Assembly: GCA_938007935.1 (NCBI GenBank)
Contig: CALLMD010000029.1
Span: 17,889-81,888 of the forward strand
Direction: 5' to 3'
Length of the DNA stretch: 64,000 nucleotides
From: an uncultured Hellea sp.
GTDB lineage: Bacteria > Pseudomonadota > Alphaproteobacteria > Caulobacterales > Maricaulaceae
Shown: piece by piece, positions 1-7,731 of the stretch
Position numbering within the stretch: position 1 is the stretch's first letter
How the letters are laid out: each line of letters starts with the position of its first letter
Program-made: the position numbers and the translations under genes
Notes under the pieces: model-generated
The model's database searches: none
Seen by the model: the letters and a program-made list of their open reading frames with translations, nothing else
What the model was told of the DNA's origin: nothing

Positions 1-358
1 TTGACTTACGTTCAACTGAGTTTTGACCGTCAATTTCGAGGCGGATTTCTTGATTGGCATTTCCGACACCGGCTTTTGACATCAACACGATTTCACCGCG
101 TGTGGGCTTAGCCGCGTCAACATCGCCGATCAACGCTTCACGGGCGGATTTTTGCGTGTAGTTATTTTCTGCTGAACTCGTGCCTAATTCTGGCGGGCGC
201 AAATTATATTCCGGCGGCACCACCAATGGCGCTTTCGTTAAGATGTTAAACTCATTGGGTGCATTCTTTGTAATTCCCAAGGCTTTAGTCGTCTGGGTGC
301 ATCCGCCAAGCGCAACTGCGCCAAGCACAATAAAGCCAATAATTGTTCTCAAAGTCAT
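1..358 (-). CDS. DUF3035 / BamF-like lipoprotein (C-terminus outside window)
   Basis: Translating the minus strand from the ATG at 358 gives at least 119 residues, open at the window edge. The N-terminus is a lipoprotein signal with lipobox LGGC, Cys at residue 20. It is followed by a Pro-rich stretch including PPEYNLRPPE at residues 48-57, the recurrent feature of the DUF3035 family. Members are annotated in alphaproteobacteria as BamF-like subunits of the outer-membrane beta-barrel assembly machine. GGAG lies 6 bases upstream of the ATG and supports this start. Family assignment is from motif memory. The role in beta-barrel assembly is family knowledge, not shown here. Confidence 0.7.
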   Translation of the reverse strand, partial: MTLRTIIGFIVLGAVALGGCTQTTKALGITKNAPNEFNILTKAPLVVPPEYNLRPPELGTSSAENNYTQKSAREALIGDVDAAKPTRGEIVLMSKAGVGNANQEIRLEIDGQNSVERKS

Positions 359-451
359 GCGAGTCTCCAAAATTCTATGCGGTATTAACCAAAGATAAGC
401 CCCGCGCCAAGTGACATAATGCTAATTTATCATTCGCCTATTTCACAACCT

Positions 452-1006
452 TTATCCTAGCTTATGCAAATATTCGCTTAAGTCATTAGGTGTATTAATA
501 TTATAAAACAGTTTTTCATCTGGCCAGAAAATGTGCCGCGCATGTGATGTGTTTACAATATATTTAAGTGGCATCTTATCTTCAAAATTTGCCGTTTGAA
601 AAATACGTGCAAGGTCGTCCATGTGCCACCACGCAAAAGTCTGATGCATGCCCTGAGGCGAAATCGCAACGGCGCTTTTATCACCATATAACCGCTCGCA
701 AAGGTTCGTTGGTAAAAGCGGGGCATCCACGGGGACTGTAAAAAAACCGTTGGGTTCATCTCTTTGTTTTAGGAATTTCCAAGCCGCATATAAGCCGGCC
801 ACGGGGCCTTTCGGTCCTGATGGGATATCGCTTAGGACAGGTACGCCAAGACCGTAATCATGAGGTGCTGAAAGCATGACCTCATCGACCTGCCGCTTAA
901 AGGCATCATATACGCGGTCAATTAGCCGTACGCCATTGACCTGCAGGCGGGCTTTATCTTCGCCCATCCTCTTACTTTTACCGCCGGCAAGTATAACACC
1001 TTTCAC
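452..1006 (-). CDS. mobA: Molybdenum cofactor guanylyltransferase (MobA family)
   Basis: 184 residues. The N-terminal nucleotide-binding loop LAGGKSKRMGEDK (residues 6-18) is the NTP-transferase signature of MobA. VPVDAPLLP near residue 92 supplies the D-x-P metal/substrate motif. MobA transfers GMP from GTP to Mo-molybdopterin to make the bis-MGD cofactor of DMSO-reductase-family enzymes, in the cytoplasm. Length fits MobA (about 190-200 residues). No other moa/mob gene is nearby, so context does not help. A related nucleotidyltransferase (MocA-like) is possible but less likely given the GGKSxRMGxDKA pattern. Confidence 0.85.
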   Translation of the reverse strand: MKGVILAGGKSKRMGEDKARLQVNGVRLIDRVYDAFKRQVDEVMLSAPHDYGLGVPVLSDIPSGPKGPVAGLYAAWKFLKQRDEPNGFFTVPVDAPLLPTNLCERLYGDKSAVAISPQGMHQTFAWWHMDDLARIFQTANFEDKMPLKYIVNTSHARHIFWPDEKLFYNINTPNDLSEYLHKLG

Positions 1007-1154
1007 ACATTTCCCTTATTTTGTCGCCATAAGGCTTCTTTAACTTTATATCTTTGAGAACTCTAAATCATCATGCTGTAAGCTGGGTAGTTAGACAAAC
1101 TGTAAACCGTTCATGGAAGATATGTTTATTTCCTAACACTTCTCCCCACGACAG

Positions 1155-1197
1155 CCATAGACAGGATATGCTTTTGAAAGGCATAACCTGTCTATGG
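1155..1197 (+). promoter_or_regulatory. Long inverted repeat covering the permease start codon
   Basis: The left arm CCATAGACAGGATATGC (1155-1171) and right arm GCATAACCTGTCTATGG (1181-1197) are complementary over 17 positions with one mismatch. The 9-base loop TTTTGAAAG could pair further with itself. The permease ATG at 1194-1196 lies in the right arm, and the only purine-rich ribosome-site candidate (GAAAGG, 1176-1181) lies in the loop. If the RNA folds, the start codon is buried, suggesting translational control. A protein operator is an alternative. The fold is read by eye, with no energy calculation. Confidence 0.7.
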
Positions 1198-2501
1198 AAA
1201 AGTTTTATACCCCCAAGACAGCCGCCGCCGTCATCATAGCCAATATGGTCGGGACAGGTGTTTTCACCTCCTTGGGATTTCAACTCGCCGATATCCAATC
1301 CGTTTTCGCTATTATGATGCTCTGGATTATTGGCGGCGTGGCCTCACTTTGCGGCGCGGCAACCTATGCCGAGCTTGGCGCAGCCCTGCCCCGTTCCGGC
1401 GGAGAATATAATTTCCTTGGACGCATCTATCATCCTATGGCCGGTTTCATTTCGGGATGGGTCTCGACAGTTATAGGCTTTGCCGCGCCCATCGCCGCAG
1501 TCGCCCTCGCCTTTGGCAAATATAGCACCGCCGCCTTGCCCGGCGACTATGCCCCTTGGATAGGCAAAGCGCTGGCCTGCGCGCTTGTGATTATCGTCAC
1601 GCTAGTTCATGGCCGTAACCGCAAAGCCAGCAGCCAGTTTCAATTTGGGTTTACCGCCATCAAAGTCATTCTGATTTTGGCCTTCTGCCTCGCTGCATTT
1701 ATATTTACCTCTAACCCCCAACCTATTTCGCCAATGCCACAAGCGGGGGATTGGGATGTGATAACAAGCGCGGCCTTTGGCGTTTCGCTTATCTATGTGT
1801 CCTATGCCTATACCGGATGGAACGCAGCCGTTTACATCTCGGGCGAATTAGAAAACCCGCAACGCGACCTACCCCGCATTCTTTTATTTGGTACAGGCCT
1901 CGTGATGCTGCTTTATGTGCTACTCAATTATGTTTTCCTCTACGCTGCGCCTATGGCCGAGATGGAAGGCCAAGTTGAGATTGGCTATATCGCCGCCAAA
2001 GGTATATTTGGCGAAACAGGTGCAAGGATTGCGGGCGGGATGCTCTCGCTCCTGCTGATTTCCACCGTCAGCGCCATGACCCTCGCGGGCCCGCGCGCCC
2101 TCCAAGCCATTGGCGAGGATTTCAAAGCGCTTAGCTTCCTCGGCAAAGTCAATAAGGACGGCATGCCGCGCAATGCCATTTATTTCCAATCGGCAATCGC
2201 GCTGCTTTATATCGTGACGTCGAGCTTTAAAACGATTGTGGTCTTTGCGGGCGCTATGCTGGCCTTTAATAGCTTCCTCGCCATTCTGGGGGTCTTTATT
2301 TTGCGTTACCGCGAACCCGACCTCCCCCGTCCCTATAAGACATGGGGCTACCCCCTCGTGCCGCTCATCTATCTCGCGATAACCTCCGCCATGTTGATTT
2401 TCGTGGTAATGAAAGAACCACATAAGGCCGTATTTGGGGTGTGCGTAATAGCGGTCGGTGTGGTGTTTTATGCGGTGTCGGCGCGGCTGAATAAGAGCTA
2501 A
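1194..2501 (+). CDS. APC-superfamily amino-acid permease
   Basis: 435 residues, strongly hydrophobic, about 12 membrane segments. The N-terminus holds the APC substrate-binding signature (VIIANMVGTGVF, residues 13-24), and GGxxSLCGAATYAELGAALPRSGGEY around residues 47-72 is typical of the amino acid-polyamine-organocation superfamily. It should move an amino acid across the inner membrane by proton symport or exchange. Substrate cannot be read from sequence. The ATG at 1194 is chosen because the next Met is already inside the first membrane segment. No good Shine-Dalgarno is at normal spacing, and the start sits in a hairpin (1155-1197). It is transcribed away from mobA. Confidence 0.88.
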   Translation: MEKFYTPKTAAAVIIANMVGTGVFTSLGFQLADIQSVFAIMMLWIIGGVASLCGAATYAELGAALPRSGGEYNFLGRIYHPMAGFISGWVSTVIGFAAPIAAVALAFGKYSTAALPGDYAPWIGKALACALVIIVTLVHGRNRKASSQFQFGFTAIKVILILAFCLAAFIFTSNPQPISPMPQAGDWDVITSAAFGVSLIYVSYAYTGWNAAVYISGELENPQRDLPRILLFGTGLVMLLYVLLNYVFLYAAPMAEMEGQVEIGYIAAKGIFGETGARIAGGMLSLLLISTVSAMTLAGPRALQAIGEDFKALSFLGKVNKDGMPRNAIYFQSAIALLYIVTSSFKTIVVFAGAMLAFNSFLAILGVFILRYREPDLPRPYKTWGYPLVPLIYLAITSAMLIFVVMKEPHKAVFGVCVIAVGVVFYAVSARLNKS

Positions 2502-2518
2502 TTGAGAATTTTAATAAT

Positions 2519-3580
2519 GTGACCAAATTATTTCCAGACAAGCTATACCGATATCGTGCATTAAACGATAAGTCCCAAGTTGAAGGAGAGATCAACGATA
2601 AGTCCCAAGTTGAACGAGAGATCAACGCTATAAAAAATTCTTACTTATGGTTTTCTGACTTTAACTCTCTCAATGACCCAACAGAAATTGCTGATGCCGA
2701 TGTAAAAAAATTTCCCGTTTTAGCCGATATAATGCTCCGAGTTATGCTTAAGGACCCACGTGGAAAAGTAGCGAAAGTTATGAACAATAGAGCTCAACAT
2801 TACTCAAGTGGCCTATTAGATAAATCAACTGCAAGAATATGTTGTTTCTCTGAAAGAAAAGATCATCAAGCTATGTGGGCTTACTATGCAGGCAATTTTG
2901 AAGGAATTTGCATAGAATATGATATTAGAAAGCTTGTATCTCTGAATCAGTTTTGCTGGGGAAGCAAGCCTATAAAAGTCACTTATTCTGAAAAGCGGTT
3001 GGTCAGCGCTGAGAATACAATAGATTTTGGAACTAAGACCAGCGAAGGATTGAGTGCCTTATCCACTAAACACTTTGATTGGGAACATGAACAAGAGTGG
3101 AGAATGTTCAAACGTGATGGGTCTGGAGAAACCTATCATACATCTAATGTAATAACGCACGTGTATTTAGGCTCTCGTATAAAACAAAATACATCTGCCC
3201 AAGTTAGGCAGGTCTGCAAAAGTCTTAACATATCTGTCTCTACTATGTCGTTTAGCAATTATAAAATGCAATTTACAAAGCAAATTTCTAAAAAGAAAAA
3301 CCGCAAACAAGTATTATGTGAACTAGCTGAAACTGGAATTAAAGGCAAAGATGCAATTATTGCGAAAGGGTATGACAAAAATAGTTTAGAAAAAGCAATA
3401 AGCAAAGCACGGCAATACCCCAATGCAAAATCAGTTTTCCTTATAAATTTAAGTGATAATGAATCATATATTTACATGTACCTTTTATTCAAATTTCCAA
3501 ATGGTAAAGAAGACATAAAAAGCTTGAAATTCAAAATTAAAGGAAACCGAGTTTCTTCGGAATACAACTATTCTCTTTAA
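2519..3580 (+). CDS. DUF2971 domain protein, AT-rich, likely acquired
   Basis: 353 residues from a GTG at 2519; an ATG ends on the same G. LYRYRALND near the N-terminus, SLNDPTE, ARICCFSE, MWAYYAG..GICIEYD and HEQEWRMF are the spaced motifs of DUF2971, a cytoplasmic family of unknown biochemistry often found in mobile or defence-associated loci. The C-terminal ~90 residues (after about residue 260) are Lys-rich and fall outside the DUF2971 core; I do not recognise them. The gene is visibly more AT-rich than its neighbours and stands alone between the permease and the convergent lolD. It contains a perfect-length 10-residue duplication near the N-terminus. Transfer is inferred; function unknown. 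Confidence 0.75.
   Translation: MTKLFPDKLYRYRALNDKSQVEGEINDKSQVEREINAIKNSYLWFSDFNSLNDPTEIADADVKKFPVLADIMLRVMLKDPRGKVAKVMNNRAQHYSSGLLDKSTARICCFSERKDHQAMWAYYAGNFEGICIEYDIRKLVSLNQFCWGSKPIKVTYSEKRLVSAENTIDFGTKTSEGLSALSTKHFDWEHEQEWRMFKRDGSGETYHTSNVITHVYLGSRIKQNTSAQVRQVCKSLNISVSTMSFSNYKMQFTKQISKKKNRKQVLCELAETGIKGKDAIIAKGYDKNSLEKAISKARQYPNAKSVFLINLSDNESYIYMYLLFKFPNGKEDIKSLKFKIKGNRVSSEYNYSL
2564..2623 (+). repeat. 30-bp tandem duplication inside the DUF2971 gene
   Basis: Two adjacent 30-bp units (2564-2593 and 2594-2623) differ at one base (GAAGGAG versus GAACGAG). They encode NDKSQVEGEI and NDKSQVEREI. The unit length is a multiple of three, so the frame is kept. Near identity means the duplication is recent, or an assembly/replication-slippage variant. 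Confidence 0.95.
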
Positions 3581-3607
3581 CTACTAGAGACTATTACAAC
3601 GTTCAAC

Positions 3608-4303
3608 TCACCGATTAAACGGTACAATCAGGCCCTCACGGACCGTCAAGACGCGGTCCATATATTTTGTTAGCCCCATATTATGCGTAGCAACGAGCGC
3701 GGAAAAGCCCTCAAGGCGGGTGAGATCAAATAGGCTTTGAAAGACATTGCCAGAGGTCGCGGGATCGAGGTTTCCCGTGGGTTCATCCGCGAGCAGAACT
3801 TGGGGTTTATTGGCGATAGCGCGGGCGATGGCGACTCGCTGCTGCTCCCCGCCTGACATCTGGCTAGGTTTATGATGTCCGCGATCAGATAAGCCCATAA
3901 TCCCTATGAGACGTCGGGACTCAGCTTCAGCGGCTTTATAGGACTTGCCTGCAATCATTTGCGGGATAGAGACATTATCAATGGCTGAGAACTCTTTTTG
4001 CAAATGATGGAATTGATAGACAACACCGATAGTTTCCCGCCGAATAGATGTGCGCTCATCATCGGAGAGTTTTAGGCACTCACGGCCATTTATGAAAACT
4101 TCACCTGCATTGGGTTTTTCGAGCAATCCAGCGGCATGAAGCAATGTCGATTTACCCGAGCCAGATGGCCCAATTAATCCAACCATTTCGCCGGGATAAA
4201 TGTCAATATCTGCCCCTGTTAAAACGTTCAGAGTTTTAGGCCCCGACTTATAGGAACGGTGCAAGTTTCTTACAGATAGAATAGGACGGCCAGTTCTCAT
4301 CAT
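3608..4303 (-). CDS. lolD: Lipoprotein-releasing ABC transporter ATPase LolD
   Basis: 231 residues. Walker [10 protein letters not shown] at 45-53, Q-loop YQFHHL, signature MSGGEQQR near 148, Walker B with VLLADEPTG and the switch His in VATHN. These features, the size and the adjacent membrane subunit identify LolD, which powers release of outer-membrane lipoproteins from the inner membrane to LolA. Two ATGs are in tandem. AGAGG sits 2 bases from the first and 5 from the second (4300), so the second may be the true start. It lies 5 bases after the lolC/E-type gene and is presumably co-transcribed with it. Confidence 0.93.
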   Translation of the reverse strand: MMRTGRPILSVRNLHRSYKSGPKTLNVLTGADIDIYPGEMVGLIGPSGSGKSTLLHAAGLLEKPNAGEVFINGRECLKLSDDERTSIRRETIGVVYQFHHLQKEFSAIDNVSIPQMIAGKSYKAAEAESRRLIGIMGLSDRGHHKPSQMSGGEQQRVAIARAIANKPQVLLADEPTGNLDPATSGNVFQSLFDLTRLEGFSALVATHNMGLTKYMDRVLTVREGLIVPFNR

Positions 4304-4308
4304 CGCCT

Positions 4309-5622
4309 CTATTCGTATCGCAATGCGTCGACAGGATCGACTTTGGAAGCATTAAGCGCAGGCAGGAAGGTAGCCGCGGCGGAAATGAGGAAGCCCCAAA
4401 AGGCAACACCAAAAACTTCTGACCAGACAATTTTGGCAGGTATCCCGCCAGACATACCGTAAACATCGGCTGGAAATAATTCGGTTCCTGTGATGGTTTC
4501 TATAATCCACTGGACGCCGCCAATATTGACACAAAATAAGATACCTAAAAGCAGTCCCGCAAAAGTACCTAATATTCCAACCATGGCCCCACACATAAAG
4601 AATATACGTAATATTCCGCCTTTGGTCGCGCCAATTGTCCGCAGGATCGCTATGTCTTTCGACTTATTTTTAACCAGCATAATCATCGAGGCCAGTACGG
4701 GAAAGGCTGCGATTATAACAACTATCATAAAGATAAAACGCATTGCAATTTGTTCCGTTCGCAGCGCCGTTGCCGTAGTGGCGTTTCGATCTTTCCATGT
4801 CGAGAGGAATACGGGTTCATTAGACGCCTCAGAAACTAAGCCCCTCATCTGATCTAGCGCGTCAGGGTCCTCTAAGCGAAGCTGAATTTCGCCCGTCACG
4901 CTTCCGCCTTCAAAGAGCTGCGTCGCTTGGTCAAAGCCCATATAAATATAAGTTTGATCTGTCACATATAAGCCAACCTCAAAGATTGCGCCCACGGTGT
5001 AGACCTTCTTTACAGGTACAGGCCCCGTAATTGTCTGACGGGTTCTGGGTGAAAAGACTAAGAGACGATCACCAACGGTTAGGCCCAAACCGCTAGCCAA
5101 AACAGCGCCCACCGCAATTTGGTTTTCTGATCCTCGGCCCTGTCCAAAATATTCAAGACTGCCGAGCTGAACACTATCAGCGATTAGCTCATAATTTTGG
5201 AGGTTACGCGGCGAAATCCCAATGACTTGCGCTAGCGCAAATTGTCCATTGGCCTGCACACCCGTATAATGCTGGGTGAATTGAAAAGCTTCATCCACGC
5301 CTTCAATAGTGGCCAAACGTTGTTCTAACTGCTCAACGCTCTCAGGCGTTGGCTTAGGTGAACTTGAGGCCACATACATATGTCCCTCTGACCCGACAGT
5401 CAGGCGTATCATATCTGACCGAAACCCGTTCATGATTGACATAATTATAATCATCGCGGCAATCGCGAGCATAATACAGGTAAAGGAAATCGCCGCGATT
5501 AACCCGACACCCCCTTGTGTTTTCTTTGCGCGAAGATAGCGCATCGCAATCATACGCTCGACAACTCCAAAAGGCTTATTCTGAACTCCGTTAAACGCTT
5601 TTATGTCAGAAGAGGCGTTCAC
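4309..5622 (-). CDS. lolC: Lipoprotein-releasing system permease, LolC/LolE family
   Basis: 437 residues with one N-terminal membrane helix, a large periplasmic MacB-like core (about residues 75-285), and three C-terminal helices. The pattern AMRYLRAKK...AAISFTCIMLAIAAMIIIMSIMNGF is the classic LolC/E N-terminus, and LxxIGATKGGILRIFF is the cytoplasmic coupling helix. It forms the membrane channel of the lipoprotein exporter with LolD. Only one LolC/E-type gene is here, so it may act as a homodimer, as reported for LolF-type proteins. The start is a GTG directly after the proS TAA, with no spacer, which suggests translational coupling. Confidence 0.92.
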   Translation of the reverse strand: MNASSDIKAFNGVQNKPFGVVERMIAMRYLRAKKTQGGVGLIAAISFTCIMLAIAAMIIIMSIMNGFRSDMIRLTVGSEGHMYVASSSPKPTPESVEQLEQRLATIEGVDEAFQFTQHYTGVQANGQFALAQVIGISPRNLQNYELIADSVQLGSLEYFGQGRGSENQIAVGAVLASGLGLTVGDRLLVFSPRTRQTITGPVPVKKVYTVGAIFEVGLYVTDQTYIYMGFDQATQLFEGGSVTGEIQLRLEDPDALDQMRGLVSEASNEPVFLSTWKDRNATTATALRTEQIAMRFIFMIVVIIAAFPVLASMIMLVKNKSKDIAILRTIGATKGGILRIFFMCGAMVGILGTFAGLLLGILFCVNIGGVQWIIETITGTELFPADVYGMSGGIPAKIVWSEVFGVAFWGFLISAAATFLPALNASKVDPVDALRYE

Positions 5623-6954
5623 TTATATAACACCCTCATATTCCGAGCTGATGAATTTCACGGCGTCGGCAGGAGACATATTTTGTTTCTCACCTGTCGC
5701 GCGGGTTTTGACTTCCACAATGCCTTCTTTTAGGCCGCGCGGCCCAATCACAATTTGATAGGGCAACCCAATTAAGTCCATTCTTGCAAATTTTTGCCCG
5801 CCGCGATCATTTTTATCGTCATATAGAGGGTCAATACCTGCCGCTGAGAGTTTTTGATAAATATCCTCACAGGCCGCGTCTGCTTCTGCGTCCCCAGATT
5901 TCAAATTAATGATACCCGCGCCAAATGGCGTAACGGATTTCGGCCAAATAATACCATCTTCATCATGGCTAGCCTCAATAATACCGCCAACAAGGCGTGA
6001 GACGCCAACGCCATAAGAGCCCATCATGACATTCACATTCTTACCATCCGCCCCTGTGACTTGAGCTTTCATCGGCTCGGAATATTTATCGCCAAAATAG
6101 AAAATATGACCGACTTCGATACCGCGGGCTGATAGCTGTTTATCCGCAGGCACTTTGGCAAATTCCTCTGCGTCATGTTTTTCGTCTGTCGCAGCATATA
6201 ATGAGGTCCGCTGTTCGAAAACAGATTTCAAATCTTCCGCGTTGTCAAAATATCCGGGCGCTGGCATATCCACCAAGTCTTTGTGACAGAAAACTTCACT
6301 CTCGCCCGTTTCAGCCAATATCAAAAACTCATGGGACAAGTCGCCGCCAATTGGTCCCGTATCGGCCCGCATAGGTACGGCCTTAAGCCCGAGACGGGCA
6401 TATGTATTTAGGTAAGCCACGAATTGACGATAATAGGTCAGTCTCGCCGCTTCTGCATCAATGTCAAAACTATAGGCATCTTTCATGAGGAATTCACGGC
6501 CGCGCATAACGCCGAAACGCGGGCGTCTTTCATCCCTGAACTTCCACTGAATATGGTAAAGACTTTGCGGTAAGTCCTTGTAAGACCTCACATAAGAGCG
6601 AAACATATCGGTGATCATATCTTCATTGGTGGGCCCATAAAGAAGCTCTCTATCGCCGCGATCTTTAATCCGGAGCATCTCTGGGCCATAGGCATCATAC
6701 CGCCCTGTTTCTTTCCAATGATTAGCCGATTGGATTGTCGGCATGAGCATTTCAACGGCGCCCGCCTTATTTTGCTCTTCCCTAACAATCTGCTCGATTT
6801 TTTTGAGCACCTTAAATCCAAGGGGCAGCCATATATAAATGCCGGCGCTATCTTGTTTCACCATACCCGCGCGCAGCATGTATCTGTGAGACGCAATCGT
6901 GGCCTCTGCTGGTGTCTCTTTCAAGACAGGTAGAAAGTAGTTCGACAAACGCAT
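5623..6954 (-). CDS. proS: Prolyl-tRNA synthetase, short form without editing insert
   Basis: 443 residues. Class II core: motif 1 region around [23 protein letters not shown] (residues 38-61), motif 2 [25 protein letters not shown] (about 138-162) and motif 3 [16 protein letters not shown] (about 312-327), followed by an HGTP anticodon-binding domain. It charges tRNA-Pro with proline. Between motifs 2 and 3 only about 150 residues are present, so the ~180-residue editing insertion of E. coli-type ProRS is missing or minimal, as is usual in alphaproteobacteria. A free-standing editing homologue lies at 33.1-33.6 kb. Confidence 0.95.
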   Translation of the reverse strand: MRLSNYFLPVLKETPAEATIASHRYMLRAGMVKQDSAGIYIWLPLGFKVLKKIEQIVREEQNKAGAVEMLMPTIQSANHWKETGRYDAYGPEMLRIKDRGDRELLYGPTNEDMITDMFRSYVRSYKDLPQSLYHIQWKFRDERRPRFGVMRGREFLMKDAYSFDIDAEAARLTYYRQFVAYLNTYARLGLKAVPMRADTGPIGGDLSHEFLILAETGESEVFCHKDLVDMPAPGYFDNAEDLKSVFEQRTSLYAATDEKHDAEEFAKVPADKQLSARGIEVGHIFYFGDKYSEPMKAQVTGADGKNVNVMMGSYGVGVSRLVGGIIEASHDEDGIIWPKSVTPFGAGIINLKSGDAEADAACEDIYQKLSAAGIDPLYDDKNDRGGQKFARMDLIGLPYQIVIGPRGLKEGIVEVKTRATGEKQNMSPADAVKFISSEYEGVI

Positions 6955-7027
6955 GTTACGAATCCAATTAATTTAATCTCAGGCTTAAACACTTGTCGGC
7001 CTGCCTACAAGTTCGCGTATGAGGCGA

Positions 7028-7300
7028 TTACGGTTTATTTAATCCAAGCAAAGCGGCCAATTGATCCCAGCTCACCAGTCCTGACCAAATGATACCGCAA
7101 ACGATAATCCATAAAACAGTCGCGATAATGGTTGTGAGCTTAAATTTGCGTTTAATATTTGATTCAACAGGCGCGCCCGGTTCTGAACCTTCAACGACAT
7201 CACCGACCTCAGCCTGCCCCCTAACCCCAATGGGCAAAACCATAAAAAGCGTGACCCACCATATAAGCAGATAAACAACGAATAACGAGAAGGGTGACAT
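7028..7300 (-). CDS. DUF1467 family small membrane protein
   Basis: 90 residues with two membrane segments (about 4-24 and 59-77) separated by a charged loop. The N-terminus VVYLLIWWVTLFMVLPIGVR matches the DUF1467 pattern, a family almost confined to alphaproteobacteria and usually found at this spot between the methylmalonyl-CoA epimerase and proS. Function is unknown. Its ATG overlaps the stop of the epimerase gene (TAATG), so the two are probably translated together. Confidence 0.85.
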   Translation of the reverse strand: MSPFSLFVVYLLIWWVTLFMVLPIGVRGQAEVGDVVEGSEPGAPVESNIKRKFKLTTIIATVLWIIVCGIIWSGLVSWDQLAALLGLNKP

Positions 7301-7731
7301 TAATGCTGACCGTCTTTTGGCGTTTCCATCAATTCGATAAGAACCCCGCCTGCATCACCGGGATGTAAAAAGACAACGGGCGTGCCATGCGCGCCAATGC
7401 GAGGTTCATTTAAAACCCGCATACCCTTCTCTGCCATGGCAAGGCTCGCTTGATGAATATCTTTGACTTCAAAGCATATATGATGCTGCCCCCCTTTGGG
7501 ATTCTTTTCTAGAAACTTAGTAATCGGGGATGTGTCACCATATGGCTGTATCAATTCCACTTGTCCGCTTGGTAAATTGACAAAGGCATATGTCACACCT
7601 TGGGGCGGCAAGTCAGCTGGCTCTGTTATGTCCGTTACGCCAAAAACATCCCGGTACATTTTTATAGCTGCTTTAATATCGGGAACCGCTATACCAATAT
7701 GATTTAGGGGCCCTAAGAAACTATCATACAT
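7300..7731 (-). CDS. mce: Methylmalonyl-CoA epimerase
   Basis: 143 residues of the glyoxalase/VOC fold in two beta-alpha-beta-beta-beta modules. LNHIGIAVPDI at residues 8-18 supplies the first metal His; GGQHHICFEV and GGVLIELME supply later ligands. The enzyme interconverts (2R)- and (2S)-methylmalonyl-CoA in propionyl-CoA breakdown. The length and tight similarity to the mce pattern make a generic glyoxalase less likely. It overlaps the DUF1467 gene by one base and ends the rnj-mce-DUF1467-proS stretch conserved in the class. Confidence 0.9.
   Translation of the reverse strand: MYDSFLGPLNHIGIAVPDIKAAIKMYRDVFGVTDITEPADLPPQGVTYAFVNLPSGQVELIQPYGDTSPITKFLEKNPKGGQHHICFEVKDIHQASLAMAEKGMRVLNEPRIGAHGTPVVFLHPGDAGGVLIELMETPKDGQH

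Noticed and set aside
1920..2423. Long open frame on the minus strand opposite the permease
   Set aside because: It mirrors a real gene with clear homology and has no ribosome site or family motif.
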